Source: Aurantiochytrium sp. KH105 (Eukaryota > Sar > Bigyra > Thraustochytrida > Thraustochytriidae). From it: a stretch of DNA of 64,000 nucleotides. The notes beneath the pieces are model-generated. The model worked only from the letters and a program-made list of their open reading frames with translations, was not told where the DNA came from and ran no database searches. The DNA is taken from assembly GCA_003116975.1 (NCBI GenBank), contig BGKB01000206.1:1-64000 (forward strand). Direction: 5' to 3'. Position numbers and translations under genes: made by a program. This document shows positions 38,541-48,692 of this stretch, in pieces (positions within the stretch are counted from its first letter, which is position 1; each line of letters starts with the position of its first letter).

Positions 38541-41500
38541 ATGGCCTCGCGCAAACGCAGCAGACGAAAAGGCAAGGCCAGTGCTCGGCCTCCAAAAAAG
38601 CGCGACCTTGGCGAAAACCACAATCTTGACGACAGCAGCAACGATGGCAGCCCTGTAGATAGTAGCGGCAGTGACGCTGACGCACAAATTGCCAAAGTTC
38701 CCAAAATCGAAGTCAAGAACGAGATCGAGAGCGAGAGTGATGATTCATCAAATTTCGATCTCACGGCTCTTTCGCAAGAGACCTTTACTCGCTCAAAACC
38801 CTTGCCAGTGAAATCTGCGAGAGGAAAAGACCACAATGAAGACAGCAAGAGTGCAATCAGCACTGGCAGCGACAATAGCAATGAAAGTAAGAGCGACAAC
38901 GACAGAGATAGCGATAGCGACAGCGATAGCGCCAGCGATGGTTCCGACTTTGACCTCAATGCGCTTTCGCAGGAAGTGCGTCCTGCCACAGATTTTGAAG
39001 GCTCCGAGGTCGAGGACTCGGACTCGGACAATTCTGATTCTGAATCTGCATCAACCGTAGAATCAACAAACGCGGCCTCAGACTCGTCTTACAGCGACAA
39101 CTCTGAATCTGAAGAGGAAGAGGAAGAAAACGCGGCTCCGAATCCTCCTGGCGCGGCGGGCACAAACAGACGGAATACGAACAAGGCGAACTCCACAGGC
39201 GACGACGACGACGTCGCCAACGACAACAAAACGAACCTGAAAAAGGAGAAGAAAACGGGCAAAGAGAAAAAGAAGGTAAAAAAGGAGACGAATGGTGCAA
39301 AGAAACCCAAAAGGTTCAAGGATGCGATAACGAGACTGCGATCGATTGGTCGCGCTTCCATCGTCCACGTGCAAACCCGCAAGGGACGAAAATCGAGGTT
39401 CAGAGTGTACATCAAAAACCAGTTTGACAAAACCAATCAGAAACGAGAAATCAATCTCAGAACCTTCGAGGAAGCGCGCGACGTTGCCATTGGATATACA
39501 CAGCACAAGTATTGGGGCGTTCGCCAAGTCAAGGGCTACAAATGGTTCCAAGCCTTTATCATTCGGAACAGCAAGATCGTTGGGCTCAACTTTCACTCAA
39601 CGGCCAAACAGGCGGCATGCGAGCATGACGAGGTCCTCGTCAACAATCATCCTCGGTTGGACTTTGATTCTTTGCGCCTTAATTTTCCCGAAAAGTATCG
39701 TGCAGCCATGAAAAAGGGCGCCTCAGGGGCAGATCTCTTTGAAAAGGCCTTTTCTCTTTGCACGAAACCGGCGCCTCTCAGCTTGCCTGCGCGAGAGGCC
39801 ACGGCGCGCGGCCCGTACACGCGCGAGCAGACGCAACAGCGTGCCTTTGTCAAGCATCTGGTCCCTGGTGGGACCTACACGCGACGCTGGCGGGATAAAA
39901 CCTTTGCAAGGTATCGTGGACGATGGACAAACTCCAAGACGACAACGCAAGAGCACCTCGAGCTTTTCAATTTGGAGCGGCTCATCGAGCAGCTGCTCGC
40001 GCAGGATCGCTTTACAGAAGCTGCGCGCGTGGCGCATGATCTCAATCGCCACGTCATCACCATGGGCCAACTCCCCATCTCGAGACCCTTTCGGTGTATG
40101 GTCATGGTGACGACACTGGCGCTTGCCAGAGGAGGCAAGATGAGCATGGCCGAGAGCTTTGTGCGAAAGCTCCTGCCTCTCGTGCAATCCTTTCACGTCA
40201 GCTTGGTGCGTCACTATCGTGTTCTCCTGGGCGAAAACGTGTCACTGACCAAGCTTCCTCTGGACGTTGATACACGTCAGCACCAAATATGGACCAACTG
40301 GAACGAAGAAAGGCACCATTCACCACACCTTATCCTCCAGCGCCAAAAGGTATGGGCTGACGCCCGTGCATGGCTAATTACGCTCCTCGGGCGGTTTCGC
40401 GCCGCGCTGGGACGAGCTGACGAAGCGTTACTGTACTTTGACCAACATCTGCAGCTTGTCACCTTTCGCGAGCGTATCGAGCCCCGACTTTGCGCTGCAG
40501 CCATTTGTGTGCTTCGCACGGAAGACCAAGATGCCTCGCTGAGTCAGCTTGAAGCTCTCAAGCGCGCACAAACATACTTGCACCAGGTTGAGGCCCAAGG
40601 CCCGCTTGCGAGCGATCTGATCGAGTGTATCGTCGAGACGCAGCTGCAAATCGTTCTTCTCGTTGGTGTCTCGAGCACCCAGCGACTTACGCAACAGAGT
40701 CAGGACGTTGCCTGGATGGATAGTTCCAAGAGTCACAAGAATGCGAGGCGGAACAGGTCGGACGCCTTTGTCACCGTCTATCAGTACGCTGCGACCTTTC
40801 CCAACCGCGTCGCGGGTCCTTGGGGTCTCGCCCGTCTCTACGATTTGCAGCTGCAAATGACTGACGAGGAGGACGAAATCTTCCACGCAAAATCCAAGGC
40901 TGACTTGCGCGGCGCACTCCGCGATACGCTGCGTCGCGACCCTCTTCATTTGCTGGCGGCGCAGAAACTCCTTGATCTTCTCGACCCGCCACTTCCGGGG
41001 GAGATTTTTGATCATAACGATCCCGAAGGAGCGCCCGCCCGCTTTGCTGACGAGGATGTAGGCCTCGCGTCCTCGCCCAAGAAAAGAGGTGCTGACGACA
41101 GCGATAGTGGCAGCGATGTCGAAAGCATCAAGAAGTCAGCAAGCGCTGGTGCAGGACACAGCCAAACGGCAACGCAGACATCCGCCAATGAGTGGGTTCC
41201 TGCTGATGCTGACGTGGAGGCGCAAAGGACGACGGACACGATTTGCGATAGTATCGAGTGCCTTCCGTTCGAGTCTTGTCCCACCCTGTCTGTGCTCTTT
41301 CGATTTGCGTTCGGTCCGCACTTTGTGTACGAAGGCCAAAAGGAAGCGCTGAAACTTTGGAAACTTCTCGACACTTGCCCCCCTGCTTGTCTTGCCAAGG
41401 CAGGCAAGACGCGAAGGTGGTGGCGCGACCGGTTTTTTACGGATTGGCAAGAGATTCGCTTTGAAATGACGTGGTGCAAGGCAGTACCCGAACAAAACTC

Positions 41501-41666
41501 GATTCACCTTGTACTTTTGCGACGAATTTTGGCTACAGGTGTCAAAATGGGCTTTGTTGAGCGCAGCGAGGATACGCTGGAAGATCCCGCGTTTGAGACT
41601 CTCGATGAAAGCGAGGAGAACGACGATGGTCGTGGTGACGTCCAAAACGACAGCGACGATCTCTAA
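38541..41666 (+). CDS. AP2/ERF-like domain protein with TAF1A-like C-terminal region
   Basis: The ATG at 38541 opens a 1,041-codon frame without introns. Residues 1-20 are strongly basic (MASRKRSRRKGK). Residues ~30-210 are acidic and Ser/Asp/Asn-rich with SDSDSDS runs. A Lys-rich patch (~230-265) follows. Residues ~324-383 are AP2/ERF-like: YWGVRQVKGYKWFQAFII, then AKQAACEHDEVLVNN, then LNFP, matching the YRGVR...W.A.I...AA.A.D.....LNFP pattern. The C-terminal half (420-1033) is all-helical and TPR-like, with YAATFPNRVAGPWGLARLYD and, near the end, RRWWRDRFFTDW, which recall TAF1A, the RNA polymerase I SL1 subunit. The AP2-like call is fairly firm; the TAF1A relation is tentative and needs a profile search. 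Acidic and basic tracts fit a nuclear or nucleolar protein. Confidence 0.65.
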   Translation: MASRKRSRRKGKASARPPKKRDLGENHNLDDSSNDGSPVDSSGSDADAQIAKVPKIEVKNEIESESDDSSNFDLTALSQETFTRSKPLPVKSARGKDHNEDSKSAISTGSDNSNESKSDNDRDSDSDSDSASDGSDFDLNALSQEVRPATDFEGSEVEDSDSDNSDSESASTVESTNAASDSSYSDNSESEEEEEENAAPNPPGAAGTNRRNTNKANSTGDDDDVANDNKTNLKKEKKTGKEKKKVKKETNGAKKPKRFKDAITRLRSIGRASIVHVQTRKGRKSRFRVYIKNQFDKTNQKREINLRTFEEARDVAIGYTQHKYWGVRQVKGYKWFQAFIIRNSKIVGLNFHSTAKQAACEHDEVLVNNHPRLDFDSLRLNFPEKYRAAMKKGASGADLFEKAFSLCTKPAPLSLPAREATARGPYTREQTQQRAFVKHLVPGGTYTRRWRDKTFARYRGRWTNSKTTTQEHLELFNLERLIEQLLAQDRFTEAARVAHDLNRHVITMGQLPISRPFRCMVMVTTLALARGGKMSMAESFVRKLLPLVQSFHVSLVRHYRVLLGENVSLTKLPLDVDTRQHQIWTNWNEERHHSPHLILQRQKVWADARAWLITLLGRFRAALGRADEALLYFDQHLQLVTFRERIEPRLCAAAICVLRTEDQDASLSQLEALKRAQTYLHQVEAQGPLASDLIECIVETQLQIVLLVGVSSTQRLTQQSQDVAWMDSSKSHKNARRNRSDAFVTVYQYAATFPNRVAGPWGLARLYDLQLQMTDEEDEIFHAKSKADLRGALRDTLRRDPLHLLAAQKLLDLLDPPLPGEIFDHNDPEGAPARFADEDVGLASSPKKRGADDSDSGSDVESIKKSASAGAGHSQTATQTSANEWVPADADVEAQRTTDTICDSIECLPFESCPTLSVLFRFAFGPHFVYEGQKEALKLWKLLDTCPPACLAKAGKTRRWWRDRFFTDWQEIRFEMTWCKAVPEQNSIHLVLLRRILATGVKMGFVERSEDTLEDPAFETLDESEENDDGRGDVQNDSDDL

Positions 41667-41940
41667 AGCAAGACTGCAAAAGATGGCGAAGAAGAAGTAA
41701 GGGTCATCTGGAGAAGCTTAGAATCATATTTTGTATTCACAGTCAGGCACGGTGCGCATTTTTCCTGTGCTGTTGTTTTCTTTCTACTTTCCTTTATGAA
41801 GTCGTCAACTGATTAATTTTTAAAGTCCTTTGAACGGGAAATTTTGTATCATAGAGCGCATATGCGCGCGGGTCTTGTGCAAATTTTGGGTACAGCTTCA
41901 CGCGCCGCGACCTCGTGCAGATAGTTATCGTCGTTTTTCT

Positions 41941-42879
41941 CTATGCAGCAATCTCGGCATCATCCTTGTACTCCTTCTCTTCAGCCTCGTCAAGTTTTGT
42001 TTCTGTAACAGGAGAAGATATCTCTGTTCGAGGAGACGGAGATCGCGGCGACATGATGATGCTGTGTTTGAACGCGCTTGCGACAGTGAGAGACTTTTGC
42101 ACACGACGGACGGTATCCTTGAATCGGATCTTGGCGATACGACCAGTGTCAATCTTCTCCACCAAATGTCGAGGGTACACCTCTCCTTCGTTCCCTTCGT
42201 CCTCATACTCGAGATCGTCATCGATGCCATGCTGATCCTCGGCAGCGGAGAAGCTGACGGTAACCTCGGTACCATCATCGGAAGTTGCCAACACAATACC
42301 CTGGAAAGCAAGGCAACCATCCTTTACTCTGACGCGGTCGCCGACCTCGAGCGTTGTCCAGCTTTTCACCTTGCGCACCTCACCTGCAGAGATATCGACC
42401 CTTATGAGTTCTGCTGGAACAGCGCTTGCGTCTTCGCCATCAGTGCCAAGGTATCCTTCGTCGTCATTGTCGAGGTGCACCTCGATGGTGGTATTTGCTG
42501 CAACGACGACGACGCCTTCGACGAAAAGTGCACCGAGGGACTTGTCGCGGACCTGGACAATATCGCCGACTTCGTACACGCTACTTTCGAGATACCGCTG
42601 GTATGCACAGTAGTGATCGTTTACCTTTGCAACAGCTTGCATGAGGTCCTCATCATCGTGCCCGTCAGCGCTTCGTTTCTTAAAGATCTCGTCGTACTCC
42701 TTGTATGCGGTTTCCATGTGTTCAAAGAGGTTGCCAAGGTGTTCCTGAGCTTTCGATGTGCAGGCATTCTTGACGCCAATTGACTCGTGACTCTGGCGCA
42801 TTGTTCTGCGCTCCTGCGTGAGCTCATCGTGGAGCGTAGAGTGCGAGACCTTTTGCAAGTCGCTAGCGCCAGACCCCAT
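41941..42879 (-). CDS. Putatively N-myristoylated protein with two SH3/Tudor-like barrels
   Basis: The ATG (complement of 42877-42879) is chosen because it gives MGSGASDLQK, a good N-myristoylation signal (Gly2, Ser6). The 312-residue protein has a helical N-terminal region (~20-95) and two small beta barrels of Tudor/SH3 type, each opening with VGD: YEVGDIVQVRDKSLGALFVEG (~98-160) and LEVGDRVRVKDGCLAFQGIV (~172-245), the latter ending EVYPRHLVEKI. The C-terminus has a proline-directed Ser cluster (SPRSPSPRTE) and an acidic end. I recognise no named family. Membrane attachment through the acyl chain is inferred from the motif. The VGD barrel resembles the one inserted in the polycystin channel at the start of the window. 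Confidence 0.7.
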   Translation of the reverse strand: MGSGASDLQKVSHSTLHDELTQERRTMRQSHESIGVKNACTSKAQEHLGNLFEHMETAYKEYDEIFKKRSADGHDDEDLMQAVAKVNDHYCAYQRYLESSVYEVGDIVQVRDKSLGALFVEGVVVVAANTTIEVHLDNDDEGYLGTDGEDASAVPAELIRVDISAGEVRKVKSWTTLEVGDRVRVKDGCLAFQGIVLATSDDGTEVTVSFSAAEDQHGIDDDLEYEDEGNEGEVYPRHLVEKIDTGRIAKIRFKDTVRRVQKSLTVASAFKHSIIMSPRSPSPRTEISSPVTETKLDEAEEKEYKDDAEIAA

Positions 42880-43367
42880 GGCTGCCTCAACTTTGTGGTC
42901 AAAAGTGTCGCGCACTCGGCGACCTGCTTTAGCTTTATTTGGTGCGCTAGCTACGCTGGCTCTGCGTGGCTGGCAGCGTCCTGTTGCGCGCTCGCTCGCT
43001 CTCTGGCACGCGTATTCAGTGCGTGCGGCTTTTCTTGCTCTCGGAGCGGTGCCTTGCTTGCTGCCCGCGGGCGAGGGCTTTGGCAAAGGATGGATGCTCC
43101 GTCGAGGCTGGCTCGGGAATCGCTGCAGGTGCACACACGCCCCAGGGTTGGACACCGCGCGGTAGCGGGACGGCCATCTTTCATTCCAATTTCTTGCCAA
43201 TCAAGCCAGTGAGAGGGAACAGCGTGACTTGATTTGAGACGCGGCTAACAGCGAGAAATTGACTTTTCTTTTGTTTTAGCTTATCAAAAGTTTTGGCGCG
43301 ATTTACCGGACAAAAAAATGGAGATCTTCCATTTACTTCTTACTATACTCCTACTATTCGTCGGTAA
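42880..43367. other. Region between two minus-strand genes
   Basis: These 488 bases hold the promoter of the SH3-barrel gene and the 3' end of the four-exon gene. No gene or repeat is supported. Confidence 0.35.
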
Positions 43368-44941
43368 TCATACATTGCCAGTGGAGAGCTTCGCGGGCGC
43401 ATTGCGCTTGCGTCGAGTGTCCCCCACTTGGAAGATGGTCTGGACGCCGAAGCAAAAACAGGGCAGGACGAGGAAAGCAACAATTACTGCGAGCGTCATG
43501 GGTCGCAGCGTGCATGTGGATTGACGGCCCGAGGGAACCCACCAAATGGTCAGGCCATAGACATTAAAGCAGACAAACATTGCCGTAAAGAGGCCGATGA
43601 TTCGGTTCACCCATCGACGCGTGTAGTTCTTGTCGACACTGTAAATGTGATCCGATCGACGTGCAAGTTCAATTTGCGTGCAAGATAGACAATAAATAAG
43701 TGGGGTCAGAGGGCACATTGACAATGACTTTTCTCAGGCAGCACGGACGTACCATATCACCCCGCGATCGTAGGTTGCGACGCAAGCGGCACCGCAGTTG
43801 AGGAAAAAGTTGACGCCCAAGAAACACATGAATATACTGCGCGAAGAAAGGGTGGGCGGCGGTCAGCACGTCGTGAGAAGACTTGGTATTCCCTTTTGCC
43901 AGCGCGAGACATTAAAGTACGATTCGCTTCGATTCACAGTTCACTTCACTTACAACAGGAACTTTTTCTCTCCATCGTTGCATTGCGAAGAGGGACCCTC
44001 ACTTGTCGAGGTCCTATACAGAGTTGCAATCGTCGCAAACCATGGCGCGTAACATACGAAAAAAAGACACATCCAGCCTGCCGCAACACGCGAGCATTCG
44101 CGCAGATTGATTTCGTGGCGAAAAAAGGTTTTTTGCGAAATGGTGGAGCGTAAATAATCATTGTCGCGGTCTTTAAGCACGACGGCTGCGAGATTGGAAA
44201 TGTAACAAGCCGCGTTAGACACTGGTTAGTCATGCAGTCTATTTTCCGGACTGTGCTTGCGTCGGAAGCTTTGCATCAAAGAGGCAACGTACCAAACATG
44301 GAGTCTTCGAGAACAACGTCCTCCCCGTGGGCGTTGCGAAGTGCCATTTTCAGCGTTTTGTTGAATCTGCTCACTACTTCAGATGTCCATACCTCGGGAT
44401 GTTCTTGACGAATCATGTCGGCTGCCTCGACGAGGCCCTTGCGCGCGAAGTCAAGACGCGCACGACTTGTAGCGCTGTTGACTCTCCACACAGTGAACTC
44501 GTCGGCGTACAGTTCGAGATCTTCGATGAGCTCATCGACGGACTCGTGGCGAAGGTCGATGATGCCCTTTGTTGACATGGACGCAGCGCGGAGCGTGCTT
44601 CTTCGAAACATGCCCCCGTCTCGCGTGCGACGCGACGGTGGCACGGCGATCATGTCCATGGGCTGCCCTGGGACCGGTGGCGGCGCCGGCATTGGTGATG
44701 CCGGATCATCCTCATCACTGCCGCTCCCTAGCCCATCGTCTGCGGGCGGTGGCACGCTGTACGGCGCATCATCGTTGTCCTCGAGCACCGTCCCTGTCGA
44801 TGTGCGGGAGACCGCGGAAAGTCTCCGTTCATCGCCCGCGCTGTAGCCGTCTTCCTCGTCGTCTTGGCCGTGCCTCGTCTGTTGTGCGTTATCGTCTCGC
44901 AAGCTCACGCGCACCTCTTCTTCGTCCTCGTACGCGTGCAT
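43368..44941 (-). CDS. Four-exon gene for a four-TM membrane protein of unknown family (401 aa)
   Basis: The gene is split. Exons on the minus strand are 44941-44293, 44221-44020, 43836-43753 and 43638-43368. All three introns (71, 183 and 114 bases) are GT...AG, with donors GTACGT, GTATAG and GTACGT. The summed 1,206 bases are an exact multiple of three and end at TGA. The first ~215 residues are cytosolic and hydrophilic: an acidic start (MHAYEDEEEVRVSLRDD), Pro/Asp-rich linkers, and a helical part (LRHESVDELIEDLELYADEF). Four hydrophobic segments follow, the first two formed across exon joints (MCLFFVCYAPWFATIATL | IFMCFLGVNFFLNCGAACV), then IIGLFTAMFVCFNVYGLTIWW and LAVIVAFLVLPCFCFGVQ, and a short basic tail. 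Joints were chosen because each alternative frame hits a stop. Function unknown; divergent from aspartoacylase. Confidence 0.72.
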
Positions 44942-45531
44942 CCTCCTCGTAGCCTTCTGCCGCAGCGCGCCGCCCTTGCGTCTCCCTCGCGTCTCCCGCT
45001 CCGCCGCGGCGGCGCCGGGCTCCAGCCGGCCAGCGAGCCCTCGCGCAGCCCTTGCCCGCGGGCTCGGCCGGCCAGGCTCTGCGCTCTCGGCGCACCTCCG
45101 CTGCTTCTTCCTCTCCTCCTCCGCCTCCTCCTCCTCCGCCGCGGCTCGGCGTCGGGCTCGCGCGCGGCGAGCGTGCCCGCGCCGTTCGCGCTCTGCGCGC
45201 GCTCGATATGCGTGGCGGATATGCGCGGCGGATATGCCTGGCGCCGCGTCCCTGCTCGGGCGCGCGAGGATATGGATGGATGGACGGGCGCATGGAGGGG
45301 GGAGGGAGGGAGGGATGCACGGCGGCCATGGCGGCGCGCGCGGGCGAGGCGGGGCGCGGCGCGGCGGCGCGCGCGGCAGACCCGGATCGAGGCGCGCGCG
45401 GAGCAGACCCGGCCTGGCTGCCGCGGCGCACGGCGCAGCGCAGGGGGCTCGCGCGGAAGGGCGGCGCGGGCTGGAGCGAGCGAGGCGCGCGCAGTCCAAG
45501 GGCGAGGAGCAGGCGTATCTTGGCGCGCAAG
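44942..45531. promoter_or_regulatory. Divergent upstream region, four-TM protein / aspartoacylase
   Basis: This is a 590-base, extremely GC-rich stretch, open in several frames for compositional reasons only. It carries GGAGGGAGGGAGG near 45299-45313. No element can be named. Confidence 0.35.
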
Positions 45532-46620
45532 ATGGCGCAGCAGAAGCGCGAGGCGCAGGCGGAGGGCGGCGCGGAGGGCGGCGAGGCGGAGATGGCGGCC
45601 GCGGCGGTGCAGCGGCTGGTGGCGAAACGCGCCAAGACCGCGGCGGCCGTGAAGACGGTGGCCATCCTCGGCGGCACGCACGGGAACGAGCTGGCCGGCC
45701 CCGCGCTCGTGCACTACTTCCAGAGCGAGCCGGCGCTCGTGGCGCGGCCGACCTTTGAGACGCAATGCGTGCTGTCGAACCTCAAGGCCATCGAGGCCAA
45801 CAGGAGGTATATCGACACGGACATGAACAGGTGCTTTGACTTTGCGGCGCTCTCGACCTCGGAGAAGACCCCGGAGGCCGAGCGCAACGCCGAGCAGCAG
45901 CGCTCGCTCGAGCTCAACGAGCTGCTCGGGCCCAAGTTTTCCGAGGAGCCCAAGACGGACCTCATTCTCGATCTGCACAACACAACGTCCAATACGGGCG
46001 TGCTTCTGTGCCTGCACAAGGAAGACAGTTTTGCCCGTGAGCTCGCTGCCTACGTGCGACAGCAAGACAGTCAGGTATGTGCGACGTTTTGGCCGCAGGA
46101 TGATCCTCCGTTTCTGCCGACTGTGTCGCGCAGCGGCATGACCTTTGAAGTCGGTCCTCTGCCGCATTCCACCATGCGGGCTGCCGTCTTTGAGCACTCC
46201 AAGAAGCTCCTCCTGCACGCTCTCGACTATGTCGAGTTGCACAACCAGCATGCAGCCGGTGGCGAGACTGCATCATCGCTCGAGCGCATCACAGTCAAGA
46301 TGCCCGTGGCCGAGCGCGTCGCCGCTGTAGACTACCCGCGAGGTGAGAACAATCGGCTGACGGCCTTTATTCACCCGGATCTCCAAGGCATTTCGGAGCT
46401 TCGCCCGGGCGGCAGCATTTCGCACGGGTCGCCAATCTTTCAGACCGAGGCCGGCGATACCGTCACGCTCGACGTCGAGCAGTATGATCTTCCCAAGGAC
46501 GAGGTCTTTTTCCCCATGTTCGTCAACGAGGCTGCCTACTACGAAAAGGGCGTTGCTTTCTTCCTCACGCGTGTCACAGAGCACGAGGTCAGCATCCTCG
46601 CCAAGAAGCAGGATGCCTGA
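45532..46620 (+). CDS. ASPA: Aspartoacylase / N-acyl amino acid deacylase (AspA family)
   Basis: The ATG at 45532 gives 362 residues; the first ~45 are Ala/Glu/Gln-rich and longer than in the ~313-residue human enzyme. The zinc carboxypeptidase-like core is complete: AILGGTHGNELAG supplies His50 and Glu53, DTDMNRCF the substrate Arg, DLHNTTSN the third ligand His149, and MTFEVGPLPH the catalytic Glu206. The C-terminal beta domain (PRGENNRLTAFIHPDLQG; LRPGGSISHGSPIFQTE) is also present. The enzyme hydrolyses N-acetylaspartate or other N-acyl amino acids to the amino acid and the acid. Whether it is ASPA or the aminoacylase-3 branch cannot be fixed from motifs. No targeting peptide is evident, so it is probably cytosolic. 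Confidence 0.9.
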   Translation: MAQQKREAQAEGGAEGGEAEMAAAAVQRLVAKRAKTAAAVKTVAILGGTHGNELAGPALVHYFQSEPALVARPTFETQCVLSNLKAIEANRRYIDTDMNRCFDFAALSTSEKTPEAERNAEQQRSLELNELLGPKFSEEPKTDLILDLHNTTSNTGVLLCLHKEDSFARELAAYVRQQDSQVCATFWPQDDPPFLPTVSRSGMTFEVGPLPHSTMRAAVFEHSKKLLLHALDYVELHNQHAAGGETASSLERITVKMPVAERVAAVDYPRGENNRLTAFIHPDLQGISELRPGGSISHGSPIFQTEAGDTVTLDVEQYDLPKDEVFFPMFVNEAAYYEKGVAFFLTRVTEHEVSILAKKQDA

Positions 46621-46740
46621 AGTTCCAAAGAATACAAGAGGGAGAAAAAAAGTGGAGAAGAAAGAAAGAAAGAAAGAAAGTCAGACCGGCGGCCAAGGCG
46701 GCCAAGGCGGCAGCCAGCGAGGTAAGGCGTCGGCTAGCTA

Positions 46741-46742
<2 letters not shown>

Positions 46743-46791
<49 letters not shown>
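46743..46791 (+). repeat. (CAGC)n tetranucleotide repeat, about 12 units
   Basis: Perfect CAGC units over 49 bases, 120 bases after the aspartoacylase stop. Confidence 0.95.
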
Positions 46792-48181
46792 GGAATTCTG
46801 GTCCTTCCCGAGGTTAGGTCTCGGGTGGCGCGGCGTTTTGGCAGAAAAAATATAACATGGAATAAGATACGTTTTTTTCCTCCCGTCTCCCTTAAAATTA
46901 AAATTGATGTCTTGCCTGGCTGCTTGCCTTGGTTGCTGGCTGCGCGTTGGGAGAAAAAGCACAACCACGACCTCCTTTCCTGATTTCGCAGGGACCCTTC
47001 ATCTTCCTCTCGCGGCTGAATGCCGCGCCAAGTCGTATGCCGTGCGAGATCCTCTCTCGTGAGGCGCAGGCAGCGTGGCTACAGCAACCTGGACTCGCAA
47101 CCTACTCTTGCTTTCGAGTCCTTGCGCGCTCCCACCATCCACCATCATCATCATCGTGGAGCCTCAACTCATTTCGCGCGTGCGCTCGCATCGTGTCGTG
47201 GCGTGGCAGCCACGCCTAGCTGGCTGCGCCAGCCATCCACCACGACCGGCATGGCAACAACAAATCGCAACCCAACGCAACCGCGAAGAGTCCCAACCTA
47301 CAGAAGTAGTAGCACTGCATCTTTTTCTATTACGTTGCCAATCCAGTGCAAGCCACACAACACAAGCAACTTACTTGAGTTGGTTGCTTGCCTTCTTTCT
47401 CTTGCAACTGCGATCGCCCGACGGCCCGCCTGCGTCGATTGGCCGATCGACCCGTGGCGAGAGATCGGAGTCGAACGGATGCACGAACGGATGCACGAGC
47501 AGGAGATTATTATTAGATACGAAAGACAGCGCGCCGTGCAGGTTGTTGTTTGCCGTGAAAGACAAGCAGGGCCAAACTCTCCTTCCGTCGCCCGCCGCAA
47601 TCAGCTGCAGGCCGCGCCGCTCTGCACCGGCAGCAGCCTGTGCGCGGCGGACATCATGCAAGCTGCAGCTGCGGCCGACCAACTGCAAGCAAGGAGCGCG
47701 GCGTGAGTGGCGACCGCGCGCGGCGAGTGCTGCAGGAAGGAAGCGGCACGGCGAAACGAGCGCGGGCCCCGCGACTCGTCCACTACGGCGCAGCGTATCT
47801 GTCTACTTGTCAGCTCCCTTTGTTTCATTTTGTTTCACTTTATTTCATTGCCGGGCCGGGTCAGCCTCGCGGCACTGCAAAGTGGACTCGCCAGCGCAAC
47901 GGCGGCTGCGGGGAATATCCGCGCCTCTGCGCCGCGGTAACTCCCGATACTCTCCGCGGCGCTAGCAGGGGCCAGCCGATCCTTTTGGCAAAAGCTGCGG
48001 GGGGAATAAGGGTACGAAGATTGCCAGTGAAGTAGGTGGAGAGAATAGAAATTTCTCAGGGCAGCAACACTGGGACGAAGCTCAGAAGTGGAGGTGGGCA
48101 CCACTGCCACAGCTGGGAGGGGGAGTAGAGCGGTGATGGCGAAAAAAGGAAAAAGGGAAATCCCTCTGGAGCGGGGCGTGA

Positions 48182-48227
48182 ATCCAAAAATCCAAATTCA
48201 AATTCAAATCCAAATCCAAATCGAATC
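48182..48227 (+). repeat. (CAAATT/CAAATC)n hexanucleotide repeat
   Basis: About seven six-base units alternating CAAATT and CAAATC, AT-rich in otherwise GC-rich surroundings. Confidence 0.85.
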
Positions 48228-48692
48228 GAAGCTTCATCGCGTACGTTGCATTCATTCGCTCGCTTCGGCCCGCGACCACGAGCACGCCCGCGTCTGCACG
48301 CCGACGCTCGCTGGCGCCCCACCCGCGACTAGCTCACGATCTCCGCGTCGCGCCGTGGCGACGAGCTGCGCCGTTTCCGGACCCAAGGCAACTGTCAATC
48401 GTTCACGCATCGATCGGCCGGAGAGTTTGCTCAGCCAGCTAGCTTCGGGCGACCCGAGCCACTTTGGCTTGGCATCTGCACTCTCCGACCGATCGATCGA
48501 CGGATCGATCGATAGATAGACGAGCAGACGGACAGAGACGCGGCAAAGCGCTTGCGCGCTTGCTCGCCCACGCACGAGAGTCGTAACCCACGATCCAACC
48601 AACCGACCGACCGACCAACTGAATGACTGACTGACTGACTGAAAACGTTGACGACGCATAGATAGAAAGAAGCCACGTAAAGAACAGGCAAG

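Larger units (their letters stand above)
46621..48692. other. 2.1 kb intergenic region with microsatellites
   Basis: No supportable gene. It holds GAAA units near 46660-46682, (CAGC)n at 46743-46791, ATC/ACC-rich patches near 47130-47150, a CAAATT/CAAATC hexamer run at 48182-48227, and CCGA/GACT tetramers at 48597-48640 leading to the protease start. The protease promoter should be in the right-hand part. Confidence 0.45.
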
